From Cohnella rhizoplanae (GTDB lineage: Bacteria > Bacillota > Bacilli > Paenibacillales > Paenibacillaceae), in NCBI RefSeq assembly GCF_948329515.1, contig NZ_CAOJCN010000001.1, positions 186,001 through 250,000 on the forward strand: DNA of 64,000 nucleotides. Reading direction: 5' to 3'. Positions 37,866-46,381 of the stretch are shown one piece after another. A program made the position numbers and the translations under genes. How positions within the stretch are numbered: position 1 is the stretch's first letter; every line of letters starts with the position of its first letter. Under the pieces are notes generated by a model. It had not been told where the DNA came from, made no database searches, and saw only the letters and a program-made list of their open reading frames with translations.

Positions 37866-37907
37866 CATACTTCTTTACACCAAATCGACGAACCGGAGGG
37901 ATTGCTT

Positions 37908-38897
37908 TTGGATCCGAATGTACAGCTCCTGATTATTGGCGCTCTAATCATTATCGCGCTTGCCGTGTTTTTCAGCTTTTTCCCTTTTATGCTCTGGATC
38001 TCGGCGCTCGCATCCGGCGTGCGCATCAGCATCATCACGCTGGTCGCCATGCGGCTGCGTCGTGTCGTGCCGAGCCGGATCGTCAATCCGATGATCAAGG
38101 CGACCAAGGCGGGGCTTGGACTTGATATCAACCAGCTCGAGAGTCACTTCCTGGCCGGAGGCAACGTCGACCGCGTCGTCAATGCGCTGATCGCGGCGCA
38201 GCGCGCCAACATTCCGCTGCCCTTCGAGCGGGCTGCCGCGATCGACCTAGCGGGCCGCGACGTCCTGCAGGCGGTGCAGATGAGCGTCAATCCGCGCGTT
38301 ATCGAGACGCCCACCGTCTCCGCCGTCGCGAAGGACGGCATCGAGGTCAAGGTCAAGGCGAGGGTGACCGTGCGCGCCAATATCGACCGGCTCGTCGGCG
38401 GCGCGGGCGAAGAGACGATCATCGCCCGCGTAGGGGAGGGCATCGTCAGTACCAACGGTTCCGCCAACTCCCACAAGGACGTGCTGGAGAATCCGGACAT
38501 GATCTCGCGCACCGTGCTTGCCAAGGGTCTCGATGCCGGCACCGCCTTCGAGATTCTGTCCATCGATATCATGGACGTCGATATCGGCAAGAACATCGGC
38601 GCGCATCTGCAGACGGAGCAGGCGGAGGCCGACAAGCGCATCGCCCAAGCGAAGGCGGAGGAGCGCCGCGCGATGGCCGTCGCGCAGGAGCAGGAAATGA
38701 AGGCGCGCGTCGTCGAGATGCGTGCGAAGGTGGTCGAGTCCGAGTCCGACGTGCCGCTCGCGATGGCCGAAGCGCTGCGCGGAGGCAAGATGGGCGTCAT
38801 GGATTATATGAATCTGAAAAACCTCGAGGCCGACACGCATATGCGCGGCTCGATCGGCCGCGGCGAAGCGGGTCCTAACAACGGCGAGGAGCGCTGA
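37908..38897 (+). CDS. floA: Flotillin-like protein FloA
   Basis: A 329-residue flotillin-like scaffold. A membrane-inserted N-terminus ([19 protein letters not shown]) is followed by the SPFH-like domain ([19 protein letters not shown]) and a coiled-coil rich in Glu/Ala ([20 protein letters not shown]). TTG 37908 is chosen, since GGAGGG ends 7 bp before it, whereas TTG 37902 is too close. FloA organises functional membrane microdomains and membrane fluidity. It is downstream of nfeD and upstream of a Pro-rich protein in the yqfB position. Confidence 0.95.
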   Translation: MDPNVQLLIIGALIIIALAVFFSFFPFMLWISALASGVRISIITLVAMRLRRVVPSRIVNPMIKATKAGLGLDINQLESHFLAGGNVDRVVNALIAAQRANIPLPFERAAAIDLAGRDVLQAVQMSVNPRVIETPTVSAVAKDGIEVKVKARVTVRANIDRLVGGAGEETIIARVGEGIVSTNGSANSHKDVLENPDMISRTVLAKGLDAGTAFEILSIDIMDVDIGKNIGAHLQTEQAEADKRIAQAKAEERRAMAVAQEQEMKARVVEMRAKVVESESDVPLAMAEALRGGKMGVMDYMNLKNLEADTHMRGSIGRGEAGPNNGEER

Positions 38898-38902
38898 TCG
38901 CC

Positions 38903-39559
38903 ATGGAGCAGCTGATCGGATTTTTGCTCGGCAACATCCACTTCGTCATCGTGATTTTGGGCATCCTTTTCGTGCTGCTGCGCAAGTCTCCATTGGAGAA
39001 GCCGCCGGGCGGCAAGCCCGGCAGCCGGCCGTCGGACAGCCGGCCGTCCGGCCGCATGCCGGACTTCGGCGGCGGCGGGCTGCCGAGGCCCATGCGGCCG
39101 GCAAGCGAGCCGAGGCCGGCGTCCATGCCGGCTGAGGCGCAGCAGCCGGTAGAACGGCGCGAGGGACCGGCTCCCGCGCGGCGCCAAGCGCCGACCGTGA
39201 TCTTGCCTTCGCGGCCGAGGCGCGCGGACGAGGCGGGCGGCGGGGGCGGCTTCGCGGGTGCCGGAGACAAGCAGATCGTCTACCGCGACCCTGGCAGTCC
39301 GCCGCAGGCCCCCGTGCCTTGGGCGGGCGAAGGCGAATCCGGCGGCGAAGGCGTTCCCTCGGCGTCCGCCGCGCAGGCCGCTCGCGAGGATGCCGCCTAT
39401 CACGAGGCCGCGAACGCGTCTCAGATGTACGCAGACGCGCATCCGCAGGCAGCGGTCCCGCGGGCGGCGGCGCGACAGAAGCACGGCGAGCTGGCTCGCG
39501 CCGTGATGTGGGCGGAGATTCTCGGACCGCCGCGTTCCCGCAAGCCTTTCCGCAGATAG
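38903..39559 (+). CDS. Membrane-anchored Pro/Gly-rich protein in the yqfB position
   Basis: A 218-residue protein, 5 bp after floA. One N-terminal membrane helix (LIGFLLGNIHFVIVILGILFV) is followed by a long low-complexity Pro/Gly/Ala/Arg linker (residues about 30-160) and a short conserved-looking C-terminus (LARAVMWAEILGPPRSRKPF). It is likely cytoplasmic-facing and part of the flotillin operon. The high GC of the linker makes many false frames. Function unknown; the closing motif could be a protein-protein docking peptide. Confidence 0.75.
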   Translation: MEQLIGFLLGNIHFVIVILGILFVLLRKSPLEKPPGGKPGSRPSDSRPSGRMPDFGGGGLPRPMRPASEPRPASMPAEAQQPVERREGPAPARRQAPTVILPSRPRRADEAGGGGGFAGAGDKQIVYRDPGSPPQAPVPWAGEGESGGEGVPSASAAQAAREDAAYHEAANASQMYADAHPQAAVPRAAARQKHGELARAVMWAEILGPPRSRKPFRR

Positions 39560-39594
39560 CGGACCATTCGACGCAACAAAACTTAAGCCGTCTT

Positions 39595-39626
39595 GACCGG
39601 GCATCGTCCCGGCAAGGCGGCTTTTT
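39595..39626 (+). terminator. Terminator of the nfeD-floA operon
   Basis: AAGCCGTCTTG and ACCGGG pair with CCCGG and CAAGGCGGCTT, followed by TTTTT. It marks the end of the conserved housekeeping block. The 361-bp gap 39560-39920 holds this terminator, an AT-rich stretch and promoter element A. Confidence 0.85.
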
Positions 39627-39780
39627 CGCGCGGCGGCATGTTCCATACCGTATGTAAGATCGACATGGCGCGAGGAAACGATTGATACATTCATATTCGT
39701 AATTAACCTAACATAGATGTGACTGAATTATTCATTTTTCCCCAAATGGACCGATTCATGTCAAGTAATCTTCGCATAAA

Positions 39781-39845
39781 GCGTAAAAGGGATGACCCAT
39801 CTTTAAATCGGACTATATCCAACGATCCTTTTTCATCGCTATAGT
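39781..39845 (+). promoter_or_regulatory. Cluster promoter A with 40-bp direct-repeat element
   Basis: The element at 39781-39820 contains TAAAAGGG (39784-39791) and TAAATCGG (39804-39811), a direct repeat with 20-bp offset, and ends in CTATATCC. After 19 bp comes TATAGT (39840-39845). The same layout is found at 46284 and 47780, with 24 of 40 positions identical in all three. There is no consensus -35, so an activator is expected; the AraC-type protein encoded at 42207 is the candidate. Confidence 0.75.
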
Positions 39846-39920
39846 TAGCGTATATGAGGGCGGTTACATTCCTTTTGGACGGCCATTTCGGAATACGCCC
39901 GCGTCTGGGAAGGAGATGGG

Positions 39921-41261
39921 ATGAAGATGAGCCGATCGGAAAGGCTGGCCTTGCTCGGAGGAACCAAAGCTATCACGGATAAGCCGGGCGACCTGTTCAC
40001 ATGGCCCATTATAACGGAGGAAGACGAGGCCGCCGCTTTGGACGTACTGCGCAGAGGCGTGATGTCGGGCACGGAGATCACGATGCAGTTCGAACAAGAA
40101 TTCGGCAGGTGGATGGACGTCCCGTACGCCCTTGCCTTTAATAACGGCACCGCATCGCTGCAGGCGGCCATGTACGGCTGCGGCATCGGCGTCGGCGAGG
40201 AGATCATCGGTCCGAGCATCACCTATTGGGCTTCGGCCCTGCAGGCGTTCTCCTTGGGCGCCACAGCCGTATTCGCCGATATCGACCCGGTGACGCTCTG
40301 CCTGGATCCGCGCGATATCGAACGCCGGATCGGCGAGCGGACCAAGGCTATTATGGTCGTGCATTATCTGGGGCATCCCGCGGATATGGACGCGATCATG
40401 CGCATCGCGGACCGCTACGGCCTTAAGGTCATCGAGGACGTATCCCACGCCCACGGCGGACTCTATAGGGGCCGCAAGCTCGGCTCGATCGGCCATGTAG
40501 GCGCGATGTCGCTCATGGCGGGCAAGGCGCTGGCGGTCGGCGAGGGCGGCATGCTGACGACGAGCGACCGGACGATCTACGAGCGGGCCGTCGCGCTCGG
40601 CCATTACGACCGGTTCAATGCGGAGATCGCGGATCCGGCGCTGGCGCCGTACCGCGACCTCCCGCTCGGCGGCTACAAATACCGGATGCACCAGATCAGC
40701 TCGGCCGTCGGACGCGTGCAGCTGAAGCATTACGATGCGCGTCACGCCGAGATCGGTCGCGCGATGAACCGCTTCTGGGACCTTCTCGACGGGGTTCCGG
40801 GCATACGGGCCCACCGGCCGGACAAGGATGCTCCGATGCGGACCGGCGGCTGGTATGCCGCGCGCGGGCACTACAAGTCCGAGGAGCTGGGCGGCTTGTC
40901 GGTGACGCGCTTCTGCGAAGCGGTGCGGGCTGAGGGAGTGGACGGCTGTCATCCGGGGTGCAACCTGCCGCTGCACAGACATGCGCTGCTGCAGACGGCC
41001 GACGTTTACGGCCACGGCAAGCCGACGCGGATCGCGACCGCGGTACGCGACGTAAGGCAGTTGGACGATTCGCTGCCGGTGAGCGAAGAGATCGCCCGCA
41101 AGGTATTCAGCGTCCCCTGGTTCAAGCATGACCGGCCGGACGCGATCGAAGCGTACGCCATGGCGTTCCGCAAAGTCGCGGAAAATTACCGGGAGCTGCT
41201 GCCCGGCGATCGGGGCAATCCCCGCGAGCTCGGCGGATGGAGCCTTTATCGCAAAAAGTAA
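39921..41261 (+). CDS. DegT/DnrJ/EryC1/StrS-family PLP aminotransferase
   Basis: A 446-residue fold-type I PLP enzyme. The cofactor-binding helix start is FNNGTASLQAAMYGCGIG, the PLP Asp region is VIEDVSHAHGG, and the Schiff-base Lys is in LMAGKALAVGEGGML. Family members transfer an amino group to keto sugars, or act as dehydratases when Lys is replaced; Lys is present here. The active site also contains a GGYKYRMHQISSAVGRVQL block. ATG 39921 follows AAGGAG; ATG 39927 is also possible. It is the first gene of the AraC-regulator transcription unit, whose promoter carries element A. Confidence 0.9.
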   Translation: MKMSRSERLALLGGTKAITDKPGDLFTWPIITEEDEAAALDVLRRGVMSGTEITMQFEQEFGRWMDVPYALAFNNGTASLQAAMYGCGIGVGEEIIGPSITYWASALQAFSLGATAVFADIDPVTLCLDPRDIERRIGERTKAIMVVHYLGHPADMDAIMRIADRYGLKVIEDVSHAHGGLYRGRKLGSIGHVGAMSLMAGKALAVGEGGMLTTSDRTIYERAVALGHYDRFNAEIADPALAPYRDLPLGGYKYRMHQISSAVGRVQLKHYDARHAEIGRAMNRFWDLLDGVPGIRAHRPDKDAPMRTGGWYAARGHYKSEELGGLSVTRFCEAVRAEGVDGCHPGCNLPLHRHALLQTADVYGHGKPTRIATAVRDVRQLDDSLPVSEEIARKVFSVPWFKHDRPDAIEAYAMAFRKVAENYRELLPGDRGNPRELGGWSLYRKK

Positions 41262-41326
41262 ATGAAGCCCCAAATCCGGCGCCCGACTGCGATTTCCTCT
41301 TTTAGACGACCTGACTTTCGTTTAGA

Positions 41327-42163
41327 ATGCTAGTATATTGGTTGAACTGCCAGGCAGCGTCCGATTGGCGGACGGAAAGGACTGATCTTATCTTATCGAC
41401 CGGGCTCGTATCCGTAACCTTCCGCAAGCTGTCCCCCGCGGAGATCGTATCTCTCGCCGCGCAGGCCGGTCTGGACGCCATCGAATGGGGCGGGGACATC
41501 CACGTACCGCCCGGAGATTTGGATCTGGCCAGGCAAGTCCGGGACCTGACGGCGTCCGCCGGTCTCCAGGTTGCCTCCTACGGTTCCTATCACCGCGTCG
41601 GATATGACGCCGACTTCCGGCTGGTGCTCGACACCGCCGACGCGCTGGGCGCCCCGTCTATCCGGATCTGGGCGGGTCGCCAGGGCTCGTCGGAATCGGA
41701 CGATGCCAACCGCCTCCGGATCGCGGAGGAAACGCGGCGCATGGCGAATTCGGCCAGGGAGCGGGGCATCGGACTATCCTTCGAATTTCATGACGGCACA
41801 TTGGCGGACACGAGGGCATCCGCTCTTTCACTCATTCAATCCATTGACAGCGACAACGTATCCTTGTATTGGCAGCCCCAGATCGCAGCGGCCCCGAAAG
41901 AAAACCTGAAGACGTTAACCGCGTTTTTCCCATGGCTATCGAATATTCATGTATTCCACTACGACGAACAACGACGGCAGCAGCCGCTCGAAGAGGGCGA
42001 ACAAGCGTGGCGGTCTTACGTCGATGCCGTTCGCGGCACGGGCAAACCGCGTTTTATCCTGCTGGAATTCGTGAAGGACGGAGAGATCGGACAGTTCCAA
42101 AGGGATGCGGCCGCGCTTAACCGCTTGGTCCGGCTGGGCCGCGCGGACGAGATCGTTCGCTAG
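41327..42163 (+). CDS. Sugar phosphate isomerase/epimerase-like TIM-barrel protein (start uncertain)
   Basis: The domain is that of xylose-isomerase-like TIM barrels (STGLVSVTFRKLSPAEIVSL, AGLDAIEWGGDIH, GLSFEFHDGTLAD, LSNIHVFHYDE, FILLEFVKDGE), with Glu, His and Asp residues placed for a divalent metal. Such proteins epimerise or isomerise ketoses, inosose or related sugars. The start is unclear. ATG 41327 and TTG 41342 lack a ribosome site and overlap promoter-like DNA, while the good site GGAAAGG (41374-41380) is followed by ATC at 41390 and no usual start codon. Homology begins at about 41396. It lies between the aminotransferase and the regulator. Confidence 0.82.
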   Translation: MLVYWLNCQAASDWRTERTDLILSTGLVSVTFRKLSPAEIVSLAAQAGLDAIEWGGDIHVPPGDLDLARQVRDLTASAGLQVASYGSYHRVGYDADFRLVLDTADALGAPSIRIWAGRQGSSESDDANRLRIAEETRRMANSARERGIGLSFEFHDGTLADTRASALSLIQSIDSDNVSLYWQPQIAAAPKENLKTLTAFFPWLSNIHVFHYDEQRRQQPLEEGEQAWRSYVDAVRGTGKPRFILLEFVKDGEIGQFQRDAAALNRLVRLGRADEIVR

Positions 42164-42206
42164 AGAGCCGCAAGCGTACGGAGTCCAGTGGCAGGAGGGA
42201 AGAGAT

Positions 42207-44564
42207 ATGACTTTACTCCGGAACCTGAATCAACGAAAAAGCATCTTTGCGACCCTTCTCATCTCCTATATCGCCATTCTTCTCATTCCGGTCGCGATCG
42301 GCGCTTTTCTGTACCAGCGCGTCGAACATATTATGGCGGACAACGCCAATCGCACGAACCTCGGTCTTCTTGATCAGGTCAAGCTCGTGGCGGAGAACCG
42401 GTTCGCCGAAGTCGACAGCCTGTCGGTCCAGCTCTCGTTCAACCCCAAGCTGCAGTGGGCGTTGAGCAATTACGAAAACGACTATACGAAAAGCCAGTTT
42501 AACCTGGTGGAAATCATGAAGGATTTCCGGAACGTCAATAAAGTCAGCAGCTTCATCGATAACTTCTTCGTTTATTTCAAAAACACGGATTCCGTCCTTA
42601 CGACGGCCGGCAAGTACGATTCCCCCTTTTTCTTCAGCAAAATACTCAAGTTCCAGGACCAGAACGTCGACTGGGTGAAACGGAACCTGCTCGCCGGCAA
42701 TCCCGACACGACGTACCTGCCCGTATCCTCGATCAAGGAGGGGGAACGAACGAGCAGCGTCATCACCTACGTTCAGTCGCTGCCGATCGGAGAAAAGGTC
42801 AACGTCAAAGGCTACCTGGTCGTATTCATCAAGGAGCAGGAATTCGATCATCTCATCGCGCAGATCGAAAAGGTGAACAAAAGCTCCATCTCGATCGTCA
42901 ACGACAAGCAGCAGATCATCATGACGACGGACAAGAGCCGGCAGCTGAGCCCGAAGCTGCTTGCGAAGCTCGATGGTCAGAGCGGGTACGACGACAATGC
43001 GTTCGCGCAAGACGGCAAAGCGATGATGCTCTCATATACCACGGGCCAGAACGGATGGAAGTACGTCTCGGTCGTGCCGAAAAAGATGGTGCTGGCGCAA
43101 GTCACGGTCGTGAAGAATATGGCGCTTATGCTGCTTTTCCTCTGTCTGGTCGCGGGCATCGTGGCCGCCTACGCGATGGCATACCGGAATTACAGCCCGA
43201 TCCGCGACGTCGTACGCACCATTATGCAGGACAATAACGATACGCAGCGAAACGATAACAACGAGTACGATTACATCAAGCAATCCATCCTTCGGTCGCT
43301 GGGCGAGAAAAACCAGCTGCGGCAGACGCTGACGCAGCAAGCTCCCGTCATTCAGGCTAATTTTCTCTCCCGGCTCATCAAAGGACATATCGAGGCTTCT
43401 TCCGTTCAAGACGATGCCTTCAAATTCATGGGGCTGCAGTTCGAGCACGAGTACTTCGGGGTGATCCTGCTCGAGATCGAGGACTGCCGGGAATGGCTGA
43501 AGGAAGATACGGAGCGAGAATGGGCGAACGTCCGGCTGATTCTGTCCGACCTGAGCATCGGCCTGCTGGAGGGCCGCGGCTATATCGTGGAGCTGGATCG
43601 CAACCGGTTGGCCATCCTGACCAATACGCCGCTGCCCTCGGAACATACATACCGGGAGCGAACGGCGTTTATCGAGCAGCTGCTCGAGGCCGCGGGACAG
43701 CGCCTGCCGATCAAGATCACCACGGCCGTCAGCCAATATCACCGGGGCGCAGAGGAGATCGGCAAGTGTTACCGCGAGGCGCTGTTCGCGCTGGATTACC
43801 GGATGATTAAAGGCGCCAATACGGTCATCTATCACGAGGAAATCGCGAACCTGGAGCAACAGTCGTATCACTATCCGCTCGAATCCGAAGTCCAGCTGAT
43901 GAACTTCGCCAAGAGCGGCGATTATGCGAGCGCCGAACGATTGTTGGACCAGACGTACGAAGCGAATTTTCAATCCAACGGCATCTCGCCCGAGATGGGC
44001 AAGTTCCTCATGATCGATCTGCTGAGCACGCTGGTCAAGGTGATGAACGGGCTGCCGCTATCGGACAAAAAACGGCTGGAGAGCAAGATCGATCCCGTCA
44101 AGGTCATCGCCGAGTACGCCACCGCGGAAGATATGATGAATCAGATCAAGGCGTCGTACAGGTTGATCTGCAAGTTCACGAAGGAAGAAAAGACGGAGCA
44201 CGGCGACCGGCTTCACGCCAGAATATGCCATTACATCAACGAGCACTACGACGACAGCGGCCTGAGCTTGTCGCTGATGGCGGATCACTTTCAGATCAGC
44301 CTCCAATACTTGTCCACCTTTTTCAAAAAGCACAGCGGTCAAAATATAACCGATTATATCGCCGCGGTACGGATTCGGAGGGCGAAGGAACTGTTGGCCG
44401 ATTCGTCGATCACGATGGGAGATATCGCGGTAAAGATCGGATACGCGAACGCGGTCAGCTTCGTCCGTTTCTTCAAAAAGGCGGAGGGCGTGCCGCCGGG
44501 CAAGTACAGGGAGCTGCTGGAGCGCCACGGCGCCTCCATCCCGGAGGCCGCCGAAAACGGATAA
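42207..44564 (+). CDS. Membrane-bound AraC-family transcriptional regulator (YesS-like)
   Basis: A 785-residue one-component regulator starting at ATG 42207 (GGAGGG upstream). Membrane helix 1 spans about residues 14-35 (FATLLISYIAILLIPVAIG). An extracellular Cache-like sensor follows, then helix 2 at about 300-325 (MALMLLFLCLVAGIVAAYAMA). A central cytoplasmic region leads to a C-terminal AraC double helix-turn-helix (LSLSLMADHFQISLQYLSTFF, then MGDIAVKIGYANAVSFVRFF). This architecture is common in Paenibacillus next to sugar ABC transporters and in B. subtilis YesS. It probably senses an extracellular oligosaccharide and activates the cluster through the 40-bp elements at 39781, 46284 and 47780. 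Confidence 0.92.
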   Translation: MTLLRNLNQRKSIFATLLISYIAILLIPVAIGAFLYQRVEHIMADNANRTNLGLLDQVKLVAENRFAEVDSLSVQLSFNPKLQWALSNYENDYTKSQFNLVEIMKDFRNVNKVSSFIDNFFVYFKNTDSVLTTAGKYDSPFFFSKILKFQDQNVDWVKRNLLAGNPDTTYLPVSSIKEGERTSSVITYVQSLPIGEKVNVKGYLVVFIKEQEFDHLIAQIEKVNKSSISIVNDKQQIIMTTDKSRQLSPKLLAKLDGQSGYDDNAFAQDGKAMMLSYTTGQNGWKYVSVVPKKMVLAQVTVVKNMALMLLFLCLVAGIVAAYAMAYRNYSPIRDVVRTIMQDNNDTQRNDNNEYDYIKQSILRSLGEKNQLRQTLTQQAPVIQANFLSRLIKGHIEASSVQDDAFKFMGLQFEHEYFGVILLEIEDCREWLKEDTEREWANVRLILSDLSIGLLEGRGYIVELDRNRLAILTNTPLPSEHTYRERTAFIEQLLEAAGQRLPIKITTAVSQYHRGAEEIGKCYREALFALDYRMIKGANTVIYHEEIANLEQQSYHYPLESEVQLMNFAKSGDYASAERLLDQTYEANFQSNGISPEMGKFLMIDLLSTLVKVMNGLPLSDKKRLESKIDPVKVIAEYATAEDMMNQIKASYRLICKFTKEEKTEHGDRLHARICHYINEHYDDSGLSLSLMADHFQISLQYLSTFFKKHSGQNITDYIAAVRIRRAKELLADSSITMGDIAVKIGYANAVSFVRFFKKAEGVPPGKYRELLERHGASIPEAAENG

Positions 44565-44583
44565 CGCGTCAGGAGGGGAAAGG

Positions 44584-46188
44584 ATGGAGCAGCCGATCAT
44601 CAAAGGGTGCGCAGCGCTGCTGACGGCAGCGGCGCTGCTCGGCTGCCTCATGACCGGCTGCCGCAGCGACGGCAGCGGCGAAGCGGCCCGTCCGGATACG
44701 AGCAGCGGCGTAGACGCGAGATATCCCGGCTCCGTCACCTACTGGGTGGCGATGGACCAAGATGCGGCGGTCACGCTGCGGGATTACGGCGAGATGGGCT
44801 TGTACAAGCAGCTGGAAAAAGCGACGGGCACCCGCGTCAAGTTCCAGCACCCCGAGGCGGCGGAATTCGAGGAGCAGTTCAGTCTGATGATGGCCACCGG
44901 CGAGCTCCCGGACGTGGTCTATACCAACTGGGCGGATAACTACCCGGACAAGGCGATCCAGGAAGGCAAAATATTGCGCCTGAACGAGATCATCGAGGAA
45001 TACGCGCCGAACTTGTCCAGGCTGCTGAAGGAGAAGCCTCATATCAAGAAGGCGATCACTAGCGCCGAAGGCAATATCTACATGTTCCCGGCGATCGCCG
45101 ACGATCCGCAAATTTTCGTCTATCACGGGTTGATGGTCCGCAAGGATTGGCTGGACCGCTTGAACCTGAAGCCGCCGGGTACGATCGGCGACTGGGAGCG
45201 CATGCTGATCGCGTTCCGCGACGGCGACCCCAACGGGAACGGCGAGCGGGACGAAGTTCCGTTCTTCTACCGTCAGACCGACATGGAGAGCAGTTACCCG
45301 TTCATCGGCGCATACGGCATCACGACCGGGATGTACCACGAAGGCGGCACCGTCAAGTACGGGCCGATGCAGCCGGCGTTCAAGTCGTATCTGACGCTTA
45401 TGAACAAGTGGTATGAGGAAGGCTTGATCGACCGGGATTACCTGACCTCGGATACGAAGGTAAGGGACGGTCTGATGCTCGGAGACCGGCTCGGATCGAT
45501 GGCCGGCTGGGCCGGCAGCAACATGGGCGCTTACATGCAGCTCGAGAAGCAAGAGAATCCGGCGTTCAGGCTGATCGGCGTCCCGTTCCCGACGCTGCGG
45601 ACAGGCGGCAAGGCGCTCTCCAAGCCGGCTCCGCTTATTTCCGGGCAAGGCTCGGCGATCTCCGCCTCCGCCCGTCATCCGGAGCAGATCGCGGCATGGC
45701 TGGATTATGGATACGGCTCGGAAGGCTCCGTCCTGTACAACTTCGGCGTAGAGGGCGAGAGCTATACGATGGTGAACGGGAAGCCCAAATATACCGACCT
45801 CATCCTGCATAATCCGAACGGGCTGTCGATCTCCCAGGCCTTGGCCGCTTATGCGCTCCAGCCTTCGGGCGGTCCCTTCGCTTCCGATCTGGAGGCCGAC
45901 AGGCAGTGGCATGCGGATCCCGAACAGGCGGAGGCCATGACGGCCTGGATCCAGGCGGACCATGCCAAGGAGCTGCCGCCCTCGCTGCTTCAAGCGCAAG
46001 AACAGGCGAAGTACGCGTATATCATGACGGACCTGAATACGTACAAGGACGAAATGGTCAATAAATTCATTATGGGCGCCGAGTCGCTGGACGGGTTCGA
46101 CTCCTTTACGAGGAAGCTCGTCCAGTTGGGGATCCAAGAAGCGGTCGCGCTCTATCAGACCGCCTATGACAGGTATTTGGAAAAGTGA
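44584..46188 (+). CDS. Extracellular solute-binding lipoprotein (sugar ABC transporter), copy 1
   Basis: A 534-residue lipoprotein with a signal peptide and lipobox LMTGC at about residues 22-26. The mature part is a large LplA/YtcQ-type oligosaccharide-binding protein (SVTYWVAMDQDAAV, MGLYKQLEKATGTRVKFQHP, DVVYTNWADNYPDKAI). It carries an EF-hand-like calcium loop in DGDPNGNGERDEVPF. It is the last gene of the AraC transcription unit and has no permease beside it. A close paralog at 47893 precedes the permeases, so this copy probably shares that transporter with different affinity or ligand. Confidence 0.92.
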   Translation: MEQPIIKGCAALLTAAALLGCLMTGCRSDGSGEAARPDTSSGVDARYPGSVTYWVAMDQDAAVTLRDYGEMGLYKQLEKATGTRVKFQHPEAAEFEEQFSLMMATGELPDVVYTNWADNYPDKAIQEGKILRLNEIIEEYAPNLSRLLKEKPHIKKAITSAEGNIYMFPAIADDPQIFVYHGLMVRKDWLDRLNLKPPGTIGDWERMLIAFRDGDPNGNGERDEVPFFYRQTDMESSYPFIGAYGITTGMYHEGGTVKYGPMQPAFKSYLTLMNKWYEEGLIDRDYLTSDTKVRDGLMLGDRLGSMAGWAGSNMGAYMQLEKQENPAFRLIGVPFPTLRTGGKALSKPAPLISGQGSAISASARHPEQIAAWLDYGYGSEGSVLYNFGVEGESYTMVNGKPKYTDLILHNPNGLSISQALAAYALQPSGGPFASDLEADRQWHADPEQAEAMTAWIQADHAKELPPSLLQAQEQAKYAYIMTDLNTYKDEMVNKFIMGAESLDGFDSFTRKLVQLGIQEAVALYQTAYDRYLEK

Positions 46189-46200
46189 CCGGCCGTGCGG

Positions 46201-46233
46201 AGCCGCCTCGAGAACTGACGAGGCGGCTTTTTT
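46201..46233 (+). terminator. Terminator of the aminotransferase-AraC-SBP unit
   Basis: Perfect stem AGCCGCCTCG with CGAGGCGGCT, 8-base loop, followed by TTTTTT. Confidence 0.92.
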
Positions 46234-46283
46234 GCGTTTATTCGGCGCTTCAAAAGCGGCGGAAGCATTCTTTTTTACGACAG

Positions 46284-46347
46284 ACGTAATCCGGTTAACC
46301 GATCTATAAAACCGACTATATCCGGTTCGCCCTTCTCTTACTATAGT
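46284..46347 (+). promoter_or_regulatory. Cluster promoter B with 40-bp direct-repeat element
   Basis: The element at 46284-46323 begins ACGTAATCCGG, contains TAAAACCG 20 bp later and ends CTATATCC. After 18 bp comes TATAGT (46342-46347), 34 bp before the ceramidase-like gene. Confidence 0.75.
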
Positions 46348-46381
46348 GGCCTTAGGTCGGAGCGGGAAAGGGGCGGAGCGG

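Noticed and set aside
39560..39920. Mobile-element boundary or attachment site at the start of the accessory cluster
   Set aside because: No integrase, transposase, tRNA end or flanking direct repeat was seen; the gap holds a terminator and a promoter only.
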